From: Metallyticus violacea
Taxonomy: Eukaryota > Arthropoda > Insecta > Mantodea > Metallyticidae
Assembly (NCBI GenBank): GCA_030762175.1
Contig: CM060833.1
Coordinates: 160,057,501 to 160,121,500 of the forward strand
Length of the DNA stretch: 64,000 nucleotides
Direction: 5' to 3'
Position 1 is the first letter of the stretch, and each line of letters starts with the position of its first letter. The notes under the pieces are model-generated. The model was not told where the DNA came from, searched no databases, and saw only the letters and a list, made by a program, of their open reading frames with translations. Of this stretch, positions 44,471 through 57,105 are shown piece after piece. The position numbers and the translations under genes were made by a program.

Positions 44471-44986
44471 TCAACAACAGAAATATTGTCTATCAGTGTT
44501 GCGCTTCCCCCTCCCCCCAGGCAGTGTATATTTATCTCCTTTTTGATGAACAGTAGCAATCTAAGAATGATAGAATAAACCTCTTTCTTGCTCTCTCACT
44601 AATGGAAACAGTGCCATGTTTTCCTTGTCTAAAAAATTATAAATGAAAATGTTTTATCGTCACCCCCGGGTTTTTTTTTTTTTTTTTTTTTTTAGCACTT
44701 TAGCACTGGGAAGTAAATTAGATTAATTTTTTTTCAGTTAATGTGCTTTATTGGATAAGTGCCATAATGAAACAAATAGCTACTGACAGCACTAATTAAC
44801 TAATCAATAACGAAGCAAGTAAAGTTGCTAATAAAGATTTAATTAACATACATTGTTGGAGGATAGACGGAAACATAGAAGGATAAAAGTTACCAAAACA
44901 TCGCCACTCTGAGTTTTATTTTACATGTATGCTAGCCATTGGCGACACAAAAGAAAGTCGCATTTTATAACAGCGAATGAATGACT
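44471..44986. other. Unique DNA with a poly-T tract
   Basis: Poly-T of about 22 bases at 44671-44692; otherwise nothing recognised. Confidence 0.45.
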
Positions 44987-45250
44987 GGTGTTTAACCCCC
45001 GTTTTTGCTACAGAGGCACCACAGACGGTGAACACATGAGATGAAAAGATATATTGGGAAAGGATTTATTTTTAAGGAAGGAAACATCCTAGGCCTAAGT
45101 TTAGGTTACCTCCCCGGCATTTGCCAGTTATGAGGACTGAGGAAAATCTGGAAAAAACCTCAGTCAGGGAGGACGGTCCTGGCGGAATTCGAAACCCAGG
45201 CCTCCCGCTCACGAGTCCGCGCCTTAACGCGTCTCGGCCACCCGTGCCGG
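44987..45250 (-). mobile_element. SINE-A
   Basis: Reverse orientation: tail GGTGTTTAACCCCCGTTTTT, body, B box complement near 45190, head ending CCACCCGTGCCGG. Confidence 0.93.
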
Positions 45251-45537
45251 TTATAAAATGTTACCAAAACCTGCTTTCTCCTCATTGTAAACAATTTTCC
45301 AAGTGATGTTCAATGACAGTATAATGAATTATACTATTGTAAAAATCATAATTTTACATAAAAACTAAAATATTTATATCATGTTTATTTTATTAAGTGC
45401 ATTGCCGATTTCACAATACATGTTCCATATGAATTATTTACTGATAGAATTGTTAACATAACAACAGCAAATACAGTGCCACTCATTCTTTGTGAAAGCT
45501 GGTGATTCTGTTCTTTTGTTTGCATGGTTGTAGTAAT

Positions 45538-45655
45538 AGTGGTGGTGGTGGTGGTGGTGGTGGTGGTGGTTGTAGTAGTGGTAGTGGTAGTGGTAGTGGT
45601 AGTGGTAGTGGGGGCGGCGGCGGTGATGGTGGTGGTGGTGATGGTGGTATTTATT
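45538..45655. repeat. (GGT)n / (GGTAGT)n compound microsatellite
   Basis: A G-rich triplet array on the plus strand: GGTGGT, then GTAGTG hexamers, then GGCGGCGGT. It encodes spurious poly-Gly, poly-Val and poly-Thr frames. The G-rich strand could form quadruplexes. Confidence 0.95.
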
Positions 45656-46159
45656 ATTCCAGTCAAACTAGGTATACATATATTGCACATCACAGCCGCA
45701 TGGATCACAAGACCGTTCATGCTCTTGTAAAATACTTAAATTTCTGAAATTAGTTCCAACAAAAGAAAACAACGATATTAATAAGAACGCACTCACACGC
45801 ACACACACATGAATCAAACATACATACAATAATTCTGATAATCATACAAATTTTCGTATTATTTATGCACGATGCTTGTAGAAAGTATTTGTCCCCAAAA
45901 GTGTATTTCATTTAAGAAAATGCCCAGGTTTAACCAGTTTTGTCTATTTACATTTAAGTCCCAAAAAACTATAGACGTTTATTATTGTTGTCTGTGTTTG
46001 GAAAAAGTTACAGCAGAATTTTGTACGAACTAATTACTTTTGGTTTAAGGTACGAGTGATAAAATCTCTTAAACTTCAGGCTGGTTTTTAAAGAGCATTT
46101 TTCAACCGTTGACAATGTTTTTGTTTTGAAAACTTTAGTTGATGAGAACCTATAAAATA
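45656..46159. other. Unique AT-rich DNA
   Basis: A short (CA)n stretch at 45788-45808; otherwise nothing recognised. Confidence 0.45.
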
Positions 46160-46464
46160 AAGGAGGAAAGCTATACAGTGTTTTTGTAGATTTTAAAATG
46201 GCGTTCCATACTGTACAACGAAGTGCTTGCTCTATGGGAAAAATTAAATCGAAATTTTCTGAAAAAAAATATTAACTCTCTAATGTCAATGTATCAAGAA
46301 GTGAAATTTGCTATTAAGACTGGCCGGTATAACAGATCTGAGTGCAACATAGCGCAGAAGGGGGTTAAGCAGGGTTGCATGGTTGTAACAAGAGGGTGGT
46401 ACAAATGCTACAAGGGTATAGCAACTAGGCCTTCTATTTATTGCCCTTATCACTGAACTTAAAA
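46160..46464 (+). mobile_element. LINE reverse transcriptase fragment (motifs A-B)
   Basis: A frame near 46184-46212 reads FVDFKMAFHTV, the RT motif A (F.D..KAFD), with the second Asp replaced by His. It continues in 46223-46456 as LWEKLNRNFLKKNINSLMSM and VKFAIKTGRYN, then GVKQGC, the RT motif B. Past GVKQGC about 50 bp are scrambled, then LLFIALITELK, as expected before motif C. It is from the middle of a non-LTR reverse transcriptase; both ends are missing. Confidence 0.75.
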
Positions 46465-47419
46465 TGCAAATCTGAAGGTGATATTCACTTATATAGTAGG
46501 CATGTTCGCAGTTGCTGCAGTATTTATTGCTATAAAATTGTTTACTGCTATATATTTTACTCAATTTGTGCACTTACACAAAAATTAGAACGTTATTACG
46601 TTTGAGTGAAATGTAACTGTTGTATAAAGTTTGCTCAAATTTAGATAAAATTAGCCGCTTACCATGTTTTATAATTAAAAAGGATTAAGTTGGGGCACTT
46701 GGTACTAGGACAATTAATGTATATTTAAGATAATGTCATAATATTTAGAACAATAACTCCAAAAGCTATAGGTAATTAAAACATGAAACACTGCTTTGTG
46801 TTGTCCACTAGCAGTAAGTTTAAATAGCACCCTTATCCCTGAAATGCAGTGCTAAACACGAAGACCTGTTTGCTGCTCATACCCTGTAGCAGAGATGAGA
46901 GAAATGCTATACTTAAGATGACAAAACAATTTGTGCATTCTCACACACCTCAGTAGCATCAACAGATCGGTAAGCAGAAATGCTGCGTTTATGTGACAAG
47001 ATATGACGTACATACAAAGGGAATGACAGGGAGGATGACAGGCTACGTTCAGGACTGGAGAGTAGCTTCTTTGTTTAGTACAAAAGCGCCTCTTGAACCT
47101 GCGCCAACCTCTCTTTACTCTTTTTCTTTTCTTTCTATTCAACACGGTTTTTCATCAAGCTGTTCGAAAATTCGACATAAAATTAAGTAACATTTATTCA
47201 AATGTCATTTACAGCAGCCTTGTATAACTTGCAATACAGATATTGACAACGTTCTTAAAGCAGAGTCTTTCATAATTTAGAAAGTATGAACTTCATAAAC
47301 TGTCTAAATTCTTCGTCACCACATGTGTTATTCTTTCTGTACCGTGATTCGCAAATGCATTCAAAATACTGTCTACATGTAAATATCAAACGAATGGGTG
47401 TTATACCGTCATGATCTAG
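46465..47419. other. Unique AT-rich DNA
   Basis: No feature recognised. Confidence 0.45.
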
Positions 47420-47870
47420 ATATATGAGGTGAAACCCAAAATTTCCCGGAATGGTTGCTATCTGAACAACAATCAGTAGAGGGATGTAAGATATGTGATG
47501 GCAGTCGGTGTACGAAATTTTATGGAACTAGGTGAACGTGATTACGATAAAATTCTATTATTTGAAGTGCCTAGGCGATTTTGTGGTGTATTCAACAATA
47601 GACAGCAATTCTGCGTATTTTTTGTAAACATTATAAAGTCAGCCAATGATTACACAAACAGTCAGGGAAGCAAGTATGAGACATTCAGAGGTATTTGAAT
47701 ATTTTCGGTTCAGGACCGATCGGATATCCATTGAAATAGTCCATAAGGCGCACAACGCCCAGCATTGTTGCCAAAACTAAACAGCTCGTTTGTGAGGATC
47801 GACGTTGAATCAATCATAAATTTGCTAATGAGATGCAAATCGGTGATGATATGGACCTATCATCAGCAGT
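47420..47870 (+). mobile_element. Decayed mariner N-terminal remnant
   Basis: The left edge ATGAGGTGAAACCCAAAATT resembles a mariner terminus. One frame at about 47764-47850 reads VAKTKQLVCEDRR, a stop, then a degenerate KFANEMQIG. This fits the mariner second HTH (VxxLVREDRRRTIDEIANEVGI). Upstream reads EVFEYFRF. No catalytic part was found. Confidence 0.5.
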
Positions 47871-48709
47871 GACTGCCTCTGGTCTTGTGGTCAGCGTGCC
47901 TGAATAAAGTTTTCCCTTCCCCTGAAAAGGTCAATACCGGTAACTTTAAGAGTTTTGGGCACCTGGCTCATTTTACCCACTCGTTTCATCAAGCATTCAT
48001 TAGACTTTTATTGTTTCGAGGGGTGTTAAACTGTAACAACAACAATAAATAAATAAAAACAGCGGGGTGCTGATCTCTGCAATTAGATTCATCAGCTGTA
48101 ACCTTCTTGTCCCGAGTGAAAAGAGCTGAATTTGCCTTTGAAGCAAAGCAGCAGTCCTCCAAATTAATAGTTCCAAACTCACCAAAATGTGCTGTCATTT
48201 ACTTTAACATTAATGTAAAGATCTGGCTAGCTAGATAGTAAATTTGGCACACTACTGTGACGTTTTGCTGCGAATGAGAAAATATGTACGAAAATGTCAC
48301 CAGGTCATTGCACGGCAATGCGTCACTTGCTTGGTTTTTAACATAACATGAATATCTTTCACCCCTACTCGCCCGATTTGATCCTGTGTTACTTTTCCCT
48401 ATTACATCACTCAAATATAAAAAGCATACCTTGTGTGTTTATTCACTAAACTATATTATTGTTGTTATATTTTAATCCTCCTAAAAGTAGGTGGAAACGA
48501 ACTGTGCGATGCCGTTCTTCGTACTTTTTTTTTTTTATAGTGGTCTCGCTTGTCCCAGTGTTGGTACAGTTCGTTTACACGCGATTCAAATTCTGCGACA
48601 AATTCGGGGAGGGATATATTCCGCAATGAGGAACATTTTTTATTAAAAGACTTGTGCTCTCTGACGCGTCCTTTACAGGGAGGAATACATAATTGAAGGG
48701 AATGTCAAG
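47871..48709. other. Unique DNA
   Basis: At 47874-47900 a tRNA-like box (GGTCTTGTGGTCAGCGTGCC) hints at an old SINE head. Otherwise nothing recognised. Confidence 0.4.
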
Positions 48710-48960
48710 AGCATTTAAGAATTATGATATAATAATATAAATTTATTCTGCAACTGATTACAGGAGGTGCTCAAAGTGTCTATTCTGGACTTGATAAATT
48801 CATTGCACTGTCTTCGCACTGCCTGTCGGACTCTGGCAAACTTTTTCTGCCTGCGTCCCATTTGATCGAAAGCAGAGAATATCCGCTCAATCAGCTCGTA
48901 TCTTGTGTTAACTGGGGTCGTAAGTACGCTCTGCATATGCCTCTAAAGAAAAAACTCTTA
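48710..48960 (-). mobile_element. Tc1/mariner transposase C-terminal remnant
   Basis: The minus-strand frame 48715-48936 reads LTTPVNTRYELIERIFSAFD then RVRQAVRRQCNEF. This fits the C-terminus that follows the third Asp in the PVNT-type Tc1/mariner group. In a shifted frame the end reads HFEHLL and stop, the usual terminus (about 48763-48785). It matches the family of the 54.9-kb element. Confidence 0.65.
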
Positions 48961-49021
48961 AGATTCGTTAAGTTGGGCGCCTGTCTCCTCTTAACCCCCT
49001 AATACATTATCATGTCGGTCA

Positions 49022-49332
49022 ACTGAAGAAATGTGGCTTCAAGGAGATTCACCATCCACCCTGCAGCCCAGATCTAGCTCCCAGTGACTATTTCCTCTTC
49101 TCAAAACGGAAGAAGGACCTTCGAGGAAGGAAACTGAAGTGTGACGAAGAAGTGATGGATGCCTGTAATGCCCATTTTGCAGAGAAGACTTCTGACTATA
49201 TAATGAAATGTTAATTCAAAGATGTGAGAAGTGTATTGCAATAAAGGATAACTATATTGAAAAGTGAAATATAGTTTTTGTCTTTATCATACCTAGAAAA
49301 GGGAAAGGTCGGAAACTTTGAACCTATTCTCG
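49022..49332 (+). mobile_element. MAR1 mariner, copy 5 (5'-truncated)
   Basis: Begins in the C-terminal coding part (GAAGAAATGTGGCTTCAAGG) and reads through the SPDLAPSDYFLFSK block to the right terminus (AACCTATTCTCG, ending 49332), followed by TA. Only the last 310 bp of the element. Confidence 0.9.
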
Positions 49333-49502
49333 TAAATATAGTCTTGAATAACTGGTTTTATATACGATACTTATGTGAAAATGGATTCTTACGGAGAAAG
49401 GGTAAGACAATTCCCAAGAAAATGACCTTGCGATCGTGTTTCAGGTAGAGAAACGTTCGCCAACTTGTTACTAGAGCCAGTATCTCTTAACGACAAGAAA
49501 TT

Positions 49503-49800
49503 AGTCCGTCTTGGTGGTGTAGTGGTAACCCTACTTGCCTCCTAAACCCAAAATCGCGGGTTCCATCCCGGCCAGGATCGATGAATTTTTTTCCGGCGTA
49601 AAAATCCTAAGTGTGGCTTCCTTCGGAAGGAAAGTAAAGCCACGGGTCCCGTGTCGTACATTTACGGCACGATAAAGAACCTCAGCCTGAAAAAAGAGGC
49701 ATCTGAACAAAATTTGTCAGCCGTTTCACGCCCTAAATAGAATGGGATGCTGATGACTTGAGATGTTAAGGAGCGTCCTTAAACAAACAAACAAAAAAAA
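49503..49800 (+). mobile_element. SINE-B
   Basis: Full-length: head GTCTTGGTGGTGTAGTGGTA, anticodon region GCCTCCTAAACCC, B box GGGTTCCATCCCGGCC, and an A-rich tail ending about 49800. The best tRNA-Arg(CCT)-like copy. Confidence 0.93.
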
Positions 49801-50073
49801 ACAGGAATCAAAAGGGCCCCTTGCCCTTACAGAACAGGCACGTTAGGGGCTAATTGGTCATTAATAACTTATTTCTCTTAAACTCTAAGTAAACAAAGCT
49901 CATTATATTATAATTGTATTTGATACAAAGCTGACCAGTAATGACCCAACGCTTGGATTTTTGCATGGAATCTCTTCACAGGCATGCATGGGTTAAAACT
50001 ATGGGAGATATGTTAAAATTTCAGTCTTTTGGAGATAATCGAGCTTTATGGAAAACACCAGAAAACACTATTT

Positions 50074-50170
50074 GATTGGTGCGTAAGTGGCTTAGCAGAG
50101 CTGTGAATTGACGTCAGATGCCCTTTTTCCACCCAGCTCTGACGTCAGAAGCGCCCGTTACCATGGCAAC
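50074..50170. promoter_or_regulatory. CCAAT / CRE / CRE / X-box cluster, candidate promoter
   Basis: Four motifs sit in 97 bp. Inverted CCAAT (GATTGG) is at 50074-50079, full palindromic CREs TGACGTCA at 50109-50116 and 50140-50147, and a perfect RFX X-box GTTACCATGGCAAC at 50157-50170. RFX, CREB/ATF and NF-Y are known to act together on compact promoters, and RFX X-boxes mark ciliary genes in animals. The area is GC-richer than its surroundings. No exon is evident on either side; the 60-75-codon frames overlapping it are unassigned. Function is inference from motif density. Confidence 0.5.
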
Positions 50171-50990
50171 CCATGCTTCTGTCGGTCGTTACGCAAAAAG
50201 GGAAAACATATACACGAGGAAAGAAAATTTGTCTGCGTGTATGCACAAATAAGTTTTACCTTTGTAAATGCAAGTGTCCATTTCAAAGATAGAATTTGAT
50301 CACTGCTGCGGTTTTCATTTCCATGAACGTAACCACAAACGTTTCGGTTGATTTGAACTTTATCCTCTCTCTTCCAGATAAACATTGCAGCTTAGTGGAA
50401 GGGCGATCTCTTAAATTGTTTAATTTCTGTGATTGACTTTGTTTTGTTTTTTATTATGTTCTGCTGTGTTCATACACCGAGAGTTTATCATGACCCAAAG
50501 AAAACGAAGAATTCGTTTGAAGAGCCATACAATTACAAAGATACCTTTCAGTTACGCTTAACTAAATATCAGCTACAGATCTCAGGAGGAGAGAGATAGA
50601 GAGATCAGGTAGGCATTAATACACCGGATTGAAATTCGCCTTAAATATAATTTTTATAAATTTCTGGAGTGTTATCGTTGGAGGAACGAGTTCATCAAGC
50701 TTATTGTTTCAGGGAATGACATTTGTTTCAAATGAAACGATCATACTCACTCGCCAACAATGCCGCACAAATCAAACATAATTGTCATCACAGCTCCTGG
50801 CATCTTTTTGCGGTCTTTTTTCATGATAGTGCTCGCCAGCATACAGCCAAAATTACAAAAGAACTTAATGCGTCACTAAGTTCATTGGAAAACTTTTGAT
50901 TATCCATTCTCCAATCCGAATTTGACACAGTAGGATTTTCATCATTTTCCTAAGATGAGGGAACGCCTTGCTTATTAATATTTGAAAATG
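50171..50990. other. Unique DNA beyond the X-box cluster
   Basis: No coding exon recognised. A short (GA)n stretch lies near 50588-50606. Confidence 0.45.
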
Positions 50991-51347
50991 ATGAGAACGC
51001 GCCTGTGCACACAGCTCTTGTTGCAAAGGAAGTTGTGAAGAAATGTGGCTTCAAGGAGATCGACCATCCGCCCTACAGCCCAGATCTAGCTCCCGGTGAC
51101 TATTTTCTCTTCTCAAAACCCAAGGAAGGAAATTTGAGTGTGACGAAGTGATGGATGCTGTTTAAGTCCATTTTGTAGACAAGACTTCTGACTATTTGGG
51201 AGGGAGGGTGAGGATTGAAATGTTAATTCAGAGATGTGAGAAGTATATATTGCAATAAAGGTAACTATATTGAAAAGTGAAATATGGTTTTTGTCTTTAT
51301 CATACCTAGAAAATAGTAAGGCCGGAAACTTATGGACCTAACCTCGT
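50991..51347 (+). mobile_element. MAR1 mariner, copy 6 (5'-truncated)
   Basis: Starts at the second Asp block (GAGAACGCGCCTGTGCACAC), continues through the YSPDLAPGDYFLFSK block, and ends with the terminus GGCCGGAAACTTATGGACCT and CTCGTA near 51347. About 350 bp. Confidence 0.9.
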
Positions 51348-54300
51348 ATGTCTCGTAGCGGATGACAAATACTTCGAGCATCCATTATGATGGTGAGAGT
51401 ACAATATTGGTTACTATTTAATACTAATAAACAAATAAACGAACAAAAAATATGCGCTATGAGTGGCGATCGCACAACACGATTTCTCTGATAAAATGAC
51501 GAGGCCATTATGCAGCAATTTCAATTTCTGAATGCGCAGACACCTTGTATATTCAGTTGTCTTAACATTATAAAAACTTTTGTGGCAAAATTTCCCTTAC
51601 TTTACGAAATAACCTCATAATCGTTAAATTCTCTCGCTATTCTATATAAAACTGAATGTGGCGCTAAATTCCAAAAGTACAATGTGGGTATGTGGGTATG
51701 AGCTTTTTGAGAAGGGTGACGGGCAACATGTTAACAGTACTTTCCTAAAGTGAAAATATATATATAAAAAAAATAATGAATTAAAATCGCCTTTATAGCA
51801 TAGAGCAGCTATTATTTATTTTATTGTGTTTTAACGTTTATGACCTTCTAAAATATCGTGGAATTAATGAATTAAGTAAGTAAGTAATTAAATGATTATT
51901 CTGAGCCCAGAGTCTATAGTTATCAAAGTTACCAGGTATTCCTCATTTTGACAAACGGAAAACTCGGCAATATGTCCTGACCAAGAATCAAAACCGGGTA
52001 AGGAAATAGAGCCTTACCACTGCTGTTTTGTTAATTAACAATATTTTGATTATAAAAGTAGTATTATAATTAATTTGATCATATTTAGTAAAATTATTTA
52101 CCTTAATATAGTTGTTAAGTCGAAATAGGCGTTAAGCCTGTCATAATAATAATTATGAAATGATGACAGTGGTGATTAAAGTTTAACAATTAAATGTTAA
52201 TAATGTTTAAATAATTTAAATTCCTATAATGGCATGAGTTTTACTAAATTTTTAAGAAATAAATTATTGTGAAATTTATATTTTTCATGCTTTTTTAGTA
52301 GAAAGCATTTTCAATATCATGTCTACTTGTAACATTATTTCACCAAGTAAAGAATTCATATTTAATTTATTTTGCAATCCTTTTTCCTTTACAGATTATA
52401 AATATTTTAAGCTTCAATAAAAGTTGAAACAATAGTAACAATATATATGTATTAGAATTAATTTGTTAATGAACCCTCCGCCTTGCCTCAGACACTAGCC
52501 ACATAAAATATTTATATTTCTAAATGCACGGTGTCTCAAAGTCGCCGTTAAATTTCCCGGGATATCCACGTTATGCCGTAAGAGCTAGGTAAACCAACAC
52601 TTATCTTGCAATTGTAAATATCCGAAAATTTGTCACAAAAACATTATACTTATATTTTCTTTGATATTGGTAACTTTTGTTTCACTGGCAATGACTGCGT
52701 AAATTCTTTATCCACATGAACCAACGCAGAATCAAAAGCATTACCAGCTAATAGAAATTATATTTAATATCGGTACACGAGTAAAGAGGAGAGGAAATTA
52801 ATATGCATTAATAATTGTATATCGATTAAATATTAGTTTTGTAGCTTAATTCGGAAATGAAAACATGATAGAGAAAATTAAAGGAAATCCACCAATTTAC
52901 AACAGAATCTTCATTTTGATAGCTGTAATCTCCTGCATACCAAAAGCTAAATTTCTTTTTCTCTTTCAATTCGCAGCCACCGGAACTTTTTATCTCTTGA
53001 TGCCTATTTTAAAAACCTAGCTCAAAGGTTCCAAGACCAAAAATATCTTTTCTACCTTTTACAATCTCTTAGCACCCTAGTGCATAAAAATTCCATTCAA
53101 ACCACAAACTTCCAATAAGAACTTTATCAATTTGTTACCTGGAATTTGAAATAAGGTTGTATGTAGGTGTCGATAAATATTAATGACCCCACTCTTCTTC
53201 GATGAGATTCTCCCGAGGGCGCTTCGCTGTATTATGAAGGCTATGAGTGGAGCGGAATTCCGAAGGAGTCGACAAATGACGCTTCGTTATTTACTTTGCT
53301 GATGTAATTTATTCTTCCAGCATGAATATCCGGGTGAACTCACGTCTCTCGTCGAATCACAGCAAGGTAATCATTGCAAACGTGTGTATTTATTGCGCTG
53401 ACCAAAAGGTGCCGGTACTTGGTACTTAGGCCGCTCTTCCGCTGAACTCCGCGCGACGGCAGCCACGCGTATCTGGGCCTGGAGAATTCTGAGACTGCTC
53501 CGTTTTGGGAACAATCTCGCTCTTTTATGCACAATATCAAACGACGCCATCCGTAAGCAACGGCGCGAAATACTCCCGTCAATTTTGTATTAACGTGTCT
53601 GATAGTTGACTGCTTATCTCACTGAATTTTATTTCTATTCGCTGGAAAATTTTGTTCTTGCCAAATGGTCCGCTATTCGTCAGTAAGATAAATTTAAACA
53701 GATTTCATACGTTACTGTCAAGGACTCTATTTTCTCGGACACCTGCAACTTTGCCGCATGTTTGCCCCAAGAAGGTTTTTTTTTTTTTTTTTTTTTTGTT
53801 TTTGTTTTTTTTTTTTTTAAACCCTAGTTACATACCAAAAGGGATTGCCTTTGCACTGTCCGACTTTTCCAAGACTTTCTGCGTTCGGAGAGAGAGAGAG
53901 CTTTCCCTTACCTGGTTACATTTTTTACAGTGAAATTAACAAAATTACACTTTATGAATGCATTTAAATACTATACAATATTACTTCTATAAATGCCATT
54001 AAAGTTCCTTCACTGTAAGAAAATGCATAACATGCTTGCACCTAATTACAGAGATGCTGATTCTACAATTATAAATATTTATTTCAATTATTCTATAATT
54101 GACGGGAAGCCAGGAACAGCTTTTTATTGATACATTATTATTCCAATGATTGTTCTAAATTTATAACCCGCCTTACTTTTATAACGTTCCCTAACACTTA
54201 AAGTTAATTTCGCCGAATTATTTCCATCTAAATTACCCCATTTGGTCACAGGCTCACATCCAAGCCAAAGCCCTAAATGCACTTCCTGTGCGCTTATTAT

Positions 54301-54892
54301 GCAATGCTATTCGTTCCACAGCCCCAGTTTATCCAGAGAATTTAACAGTACTGTCGTGTATACTTTGCAAAGCATTTTATTGCGTTAACTTCTACTATTG
54401 TTTCGCTCTGCATGAACAATTCAAGGCGGTCTGTTAAAACCAAGTCTGCCTTGCCGGTTGCCTAACATGCTCTGTCTACTGAAAGGATTTAATTGATGCG
54501 TTAACGACTCATGTACCTGAAAGTTTATTCAGAAATAAATAGATGGCAGCTATATTTTTGCATAAAACAGGTTCACTGCCAGGATTTTATCTTGCGTGTT
54601 AATCTTCCCTTTCAACTTTCTTAATTTTTTTTCAATTATTAATACATTTCTCTTGTTCCCCCCTCCAGCATTTCCCCATTGTTATTTGTTTTATCTTTTT
54701 TCGCAAATTACGTTAGCCTCGAGATTCAATATTTACTTTTAATTCCTTCACTTGTCTTCTGCCTTAGAGGAACTTTAGCGATATATGTATTACTATTTAA
54801 TGTGTTTATTTATTCGTCTTTCTGAAGCTCTAATTTTTGTAATTATGTTTACATTATTCCAAGAGTTACTTGTTTTCTCATTTTTATTATAT
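51348..54892. other. Long unique AT-rich intergenic stretch
   Basis: No transposon recognised over 3.5 kb, the longest such interval in the window. T-rich tract at 53776-53818. A GC-richer patch at 53180-53580 carries an unassigned 80-codon minus-strand frame (53340-53582). Near 51990 a degenerate tRNA-like box may exist. Confidence 0.45.
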
Positions 54893-55670
54893 ACAGAATG
54901 TATCAAAATTAATGGGGCAAATTGAAACGGTTGAAAGTAAATAATAATAGAAGCAAAAAGGTTCCAGGGTCCTCAAACGAGCCATGTCGAGATAATTGTA
55001 AATGTATGGTTAACAAGCCGCCACTGACTTCATTAAGAAACATCGTACTAGTTAGTACAAATTAATTTGAAAAGTAGACTTTTCGTTTAATTTCCATTCT
55101 AAGTTGGCTCAAAGTTCACTCATAGTTTAACTTAACAAGGAATACAATTCTACTTTAGCATGTGTACTGTACACTCTTATCTGTTAAAGGAGGTGTTCAA
55201 AGTGTCGTCCTTGTATCAGGATTGCACTCGTCTCTACAGTAAGTTTCGAATTCTTTCAAACACCCCGGATCATCTCGGAATTATTGACAACCATGTGCAA
55301 TTCTCTACTCTAGTACTTCAACTGTATCAACGGGAGTGCTAAATACTACACATTTGAGGTGACCCCAGACAGAAAACTCCAAAGGATTGAGATCAGGTGA
55401 TCTTGGAGGCCAAGGTACAGGCCCTCCTCGACCTATCCACCTTGGACAATATCTCCGCGTTAGATGTTCAGTTTTGTAAACAACGAGCACATCGCGGACC
55501 GCTTCTAAAGTGCGACGAATGACACATAAGATGTGGACAACGAATAAAATCAGTGGTGGCTCTTAACCACACATTCGCAATAATAAATCTCGCATACGGC
55601 TTGTTTGCGGGTTAATGGTTACTGGAAGTATTTGTTTCTATTATTGTATACTTTAAAATTCATATCATAA
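54893..55670 (-). mobile_element. Non-autonomous Tc1/mariner with long inverted repeats
   Basis: The left arm (about 54935-55026) and right arm (about 55550-55655) are inverted copies. AATAATAGAAGCAAA pairs with TTTGTTTCTATTATT, and a GGTTAACAAGCCGCCACTGA block pairs with TCAGTGGTGGCTCTTAACC. Between them the minus-strand frame 55305-55490 reads CPRWIGRGGPVPWPPRSPDL then NPLEFSVWGHLK, the third-acidic-residue block with Glu in place of Asp. A terminal HFEHLL-like stretch is near 55195-55213. The N-terminal and central parts are deleted. Confidence 0.8.
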
Positions 55671-55954
55671 TATATATTTGTATTATGGTGAAATAAAGAA
55701 AATAAATCCGGGGACCAGGGGCTTTTAAGTACGTAGCATGCATTCTTAGATTTAAGAAATATACCGATAAAAAGCATGTCTCAATAGACTTTACTTCTTG
55801 ACAGTCTGTTCCTGTCTCAAGCATCTATGTAATGGTCTACCTGGATTATTTGTCGTATGGGTTATTTTAAATTTGTTTACGAAATCTATTTTCTTCCGTT
55901 ATTATTAAATGCTGAGTCAATCCTTATTTTGTTATTGTTATTAAGAATAAATAT
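55671..55954. other. Unique AT-rich DNA
   Basis: Nothing recognised. Confidence 0.4.
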
Positions 55955-56222
55955 CGCCACCGGTGACCGAGGTCGTTAAGGCCCAGACTCATGGGTGGGG
56001 GTCTGGGATTCGATTCCCACCCTGACCGTCCTCCTTGACCGAGGTTTTTTCCAGATTTTCCTCAGTCCTCATATATGGCAAATGCCGGGGAGGTACCCTA
56101 AACTTAGGCCTGGAAAGCTTCCTTCCTTTAAATAAAAAAACCTTCCTCAATTTTTCATTTCATTGCATGTATCATCAGTGTCACCATCTGTAATGCCCCA
56201 CAGGGGGCTTTAAACACTAAAC
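55955..56222 (+). mobile_element. SINE-A with probable target duplication
   Basis: Head GCCACCGGTGACCGAGGTCG, B box GGGATTCGATTCCC, tail slightly degraded. The flanks TTAAGAATAAATAT (left) and TTAAAATAAATAT (right, near 56235) look like a slightly diverged target duplication. Confidence 0.92.
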
Positions 56223-56982
56223 ACTATTCTATTAAAATAAATATATTTGTTTCCTTATCTCTTCATTCCATAGTTTCTCTTTTCTTATTCTATTTCATGT
56301 ACTTGTATTTGGTTTTTATAACTAGTTTTATTTGTCTAGGCATTATCATCATGCATTTATCATAAAAGGTTATAACAGCATATTCTTTAGTTTCCTTCCT
56401 CGTCTATTTCCCATCCGAGAAAACAAACTTTAAAAATTTGTTCCACAATTTAATCATCAACAATCCTTTTTGAATATTTTCCTTACAATTGCATTACTTT
56501 TGTTGCTTAATGCAGACTTCAAAATTGCAATCTTTACATGTATACTTTTTAATGTGTACATCTATTTTTGGAATTTTATTCTATTCATCATCTGCACATA
56601 CCCATGTATTAATATAAAATTATTGTCATTTTTAATTTCAGGCATTTAACCATATCATCTACTTTGGCATCCAGATTGCATCCTTCTTGTACACATGGGT
56701 TTTTGTATTTCTTCTGTTTGTTTAATTGCCATGCCTATTGTGTTATCATTGTATTATATTTATAAATCGTTATGATCTGTATGAAATCATTTTAATACTC
56801 TAGTTTTAAAATTGACCATAACTTTTTCCTAAACATTTTTAACGCCTTTTCAAAGTCTGTAAATACAGATTTTAATTAAGTTCCCTTTTTTTCCCCTAAT
56901 ATCTGTTTTGGAATAAATAAAGTCTGTGCAATATCTACATTTCCTAAATCTAATGTTGATTCTTGTATTGTAGATGGTTAAG
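56223..56982. other. Unique AT-rich DNA
   Basis: Nothing recognised. Confidence 0.45.
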
Positions 56983-57105
56983 TGAAAGAATCTCAGGCCT
57001 GAAAGAAGAGTTCTATGAGCAAATTTTATCGGCCGTTTCACGCCCTGAACTTAATGGGACACTACTGATTAGAGACATTAAAGAGCAACCTTAAATTAAC
57101 CAAAT
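56983..57105 (+). mobile_element. SINE-B, 3' part only
   Basis: Starts in the body (AGAATCTCAGGCCTGAAAGA) and reads through CGGCCGTTTCACGCCCTGAA to the tail TTAACCAAATTAATAAAAT. The tRNA-like head is lost. Confidence 0.88.

Noticed and set aside
53340..53582. Host exon on the minus strand
   Set aside because: The patch is GC-richer and open for 80 codons but matches no domain and has no convincing splice sites.
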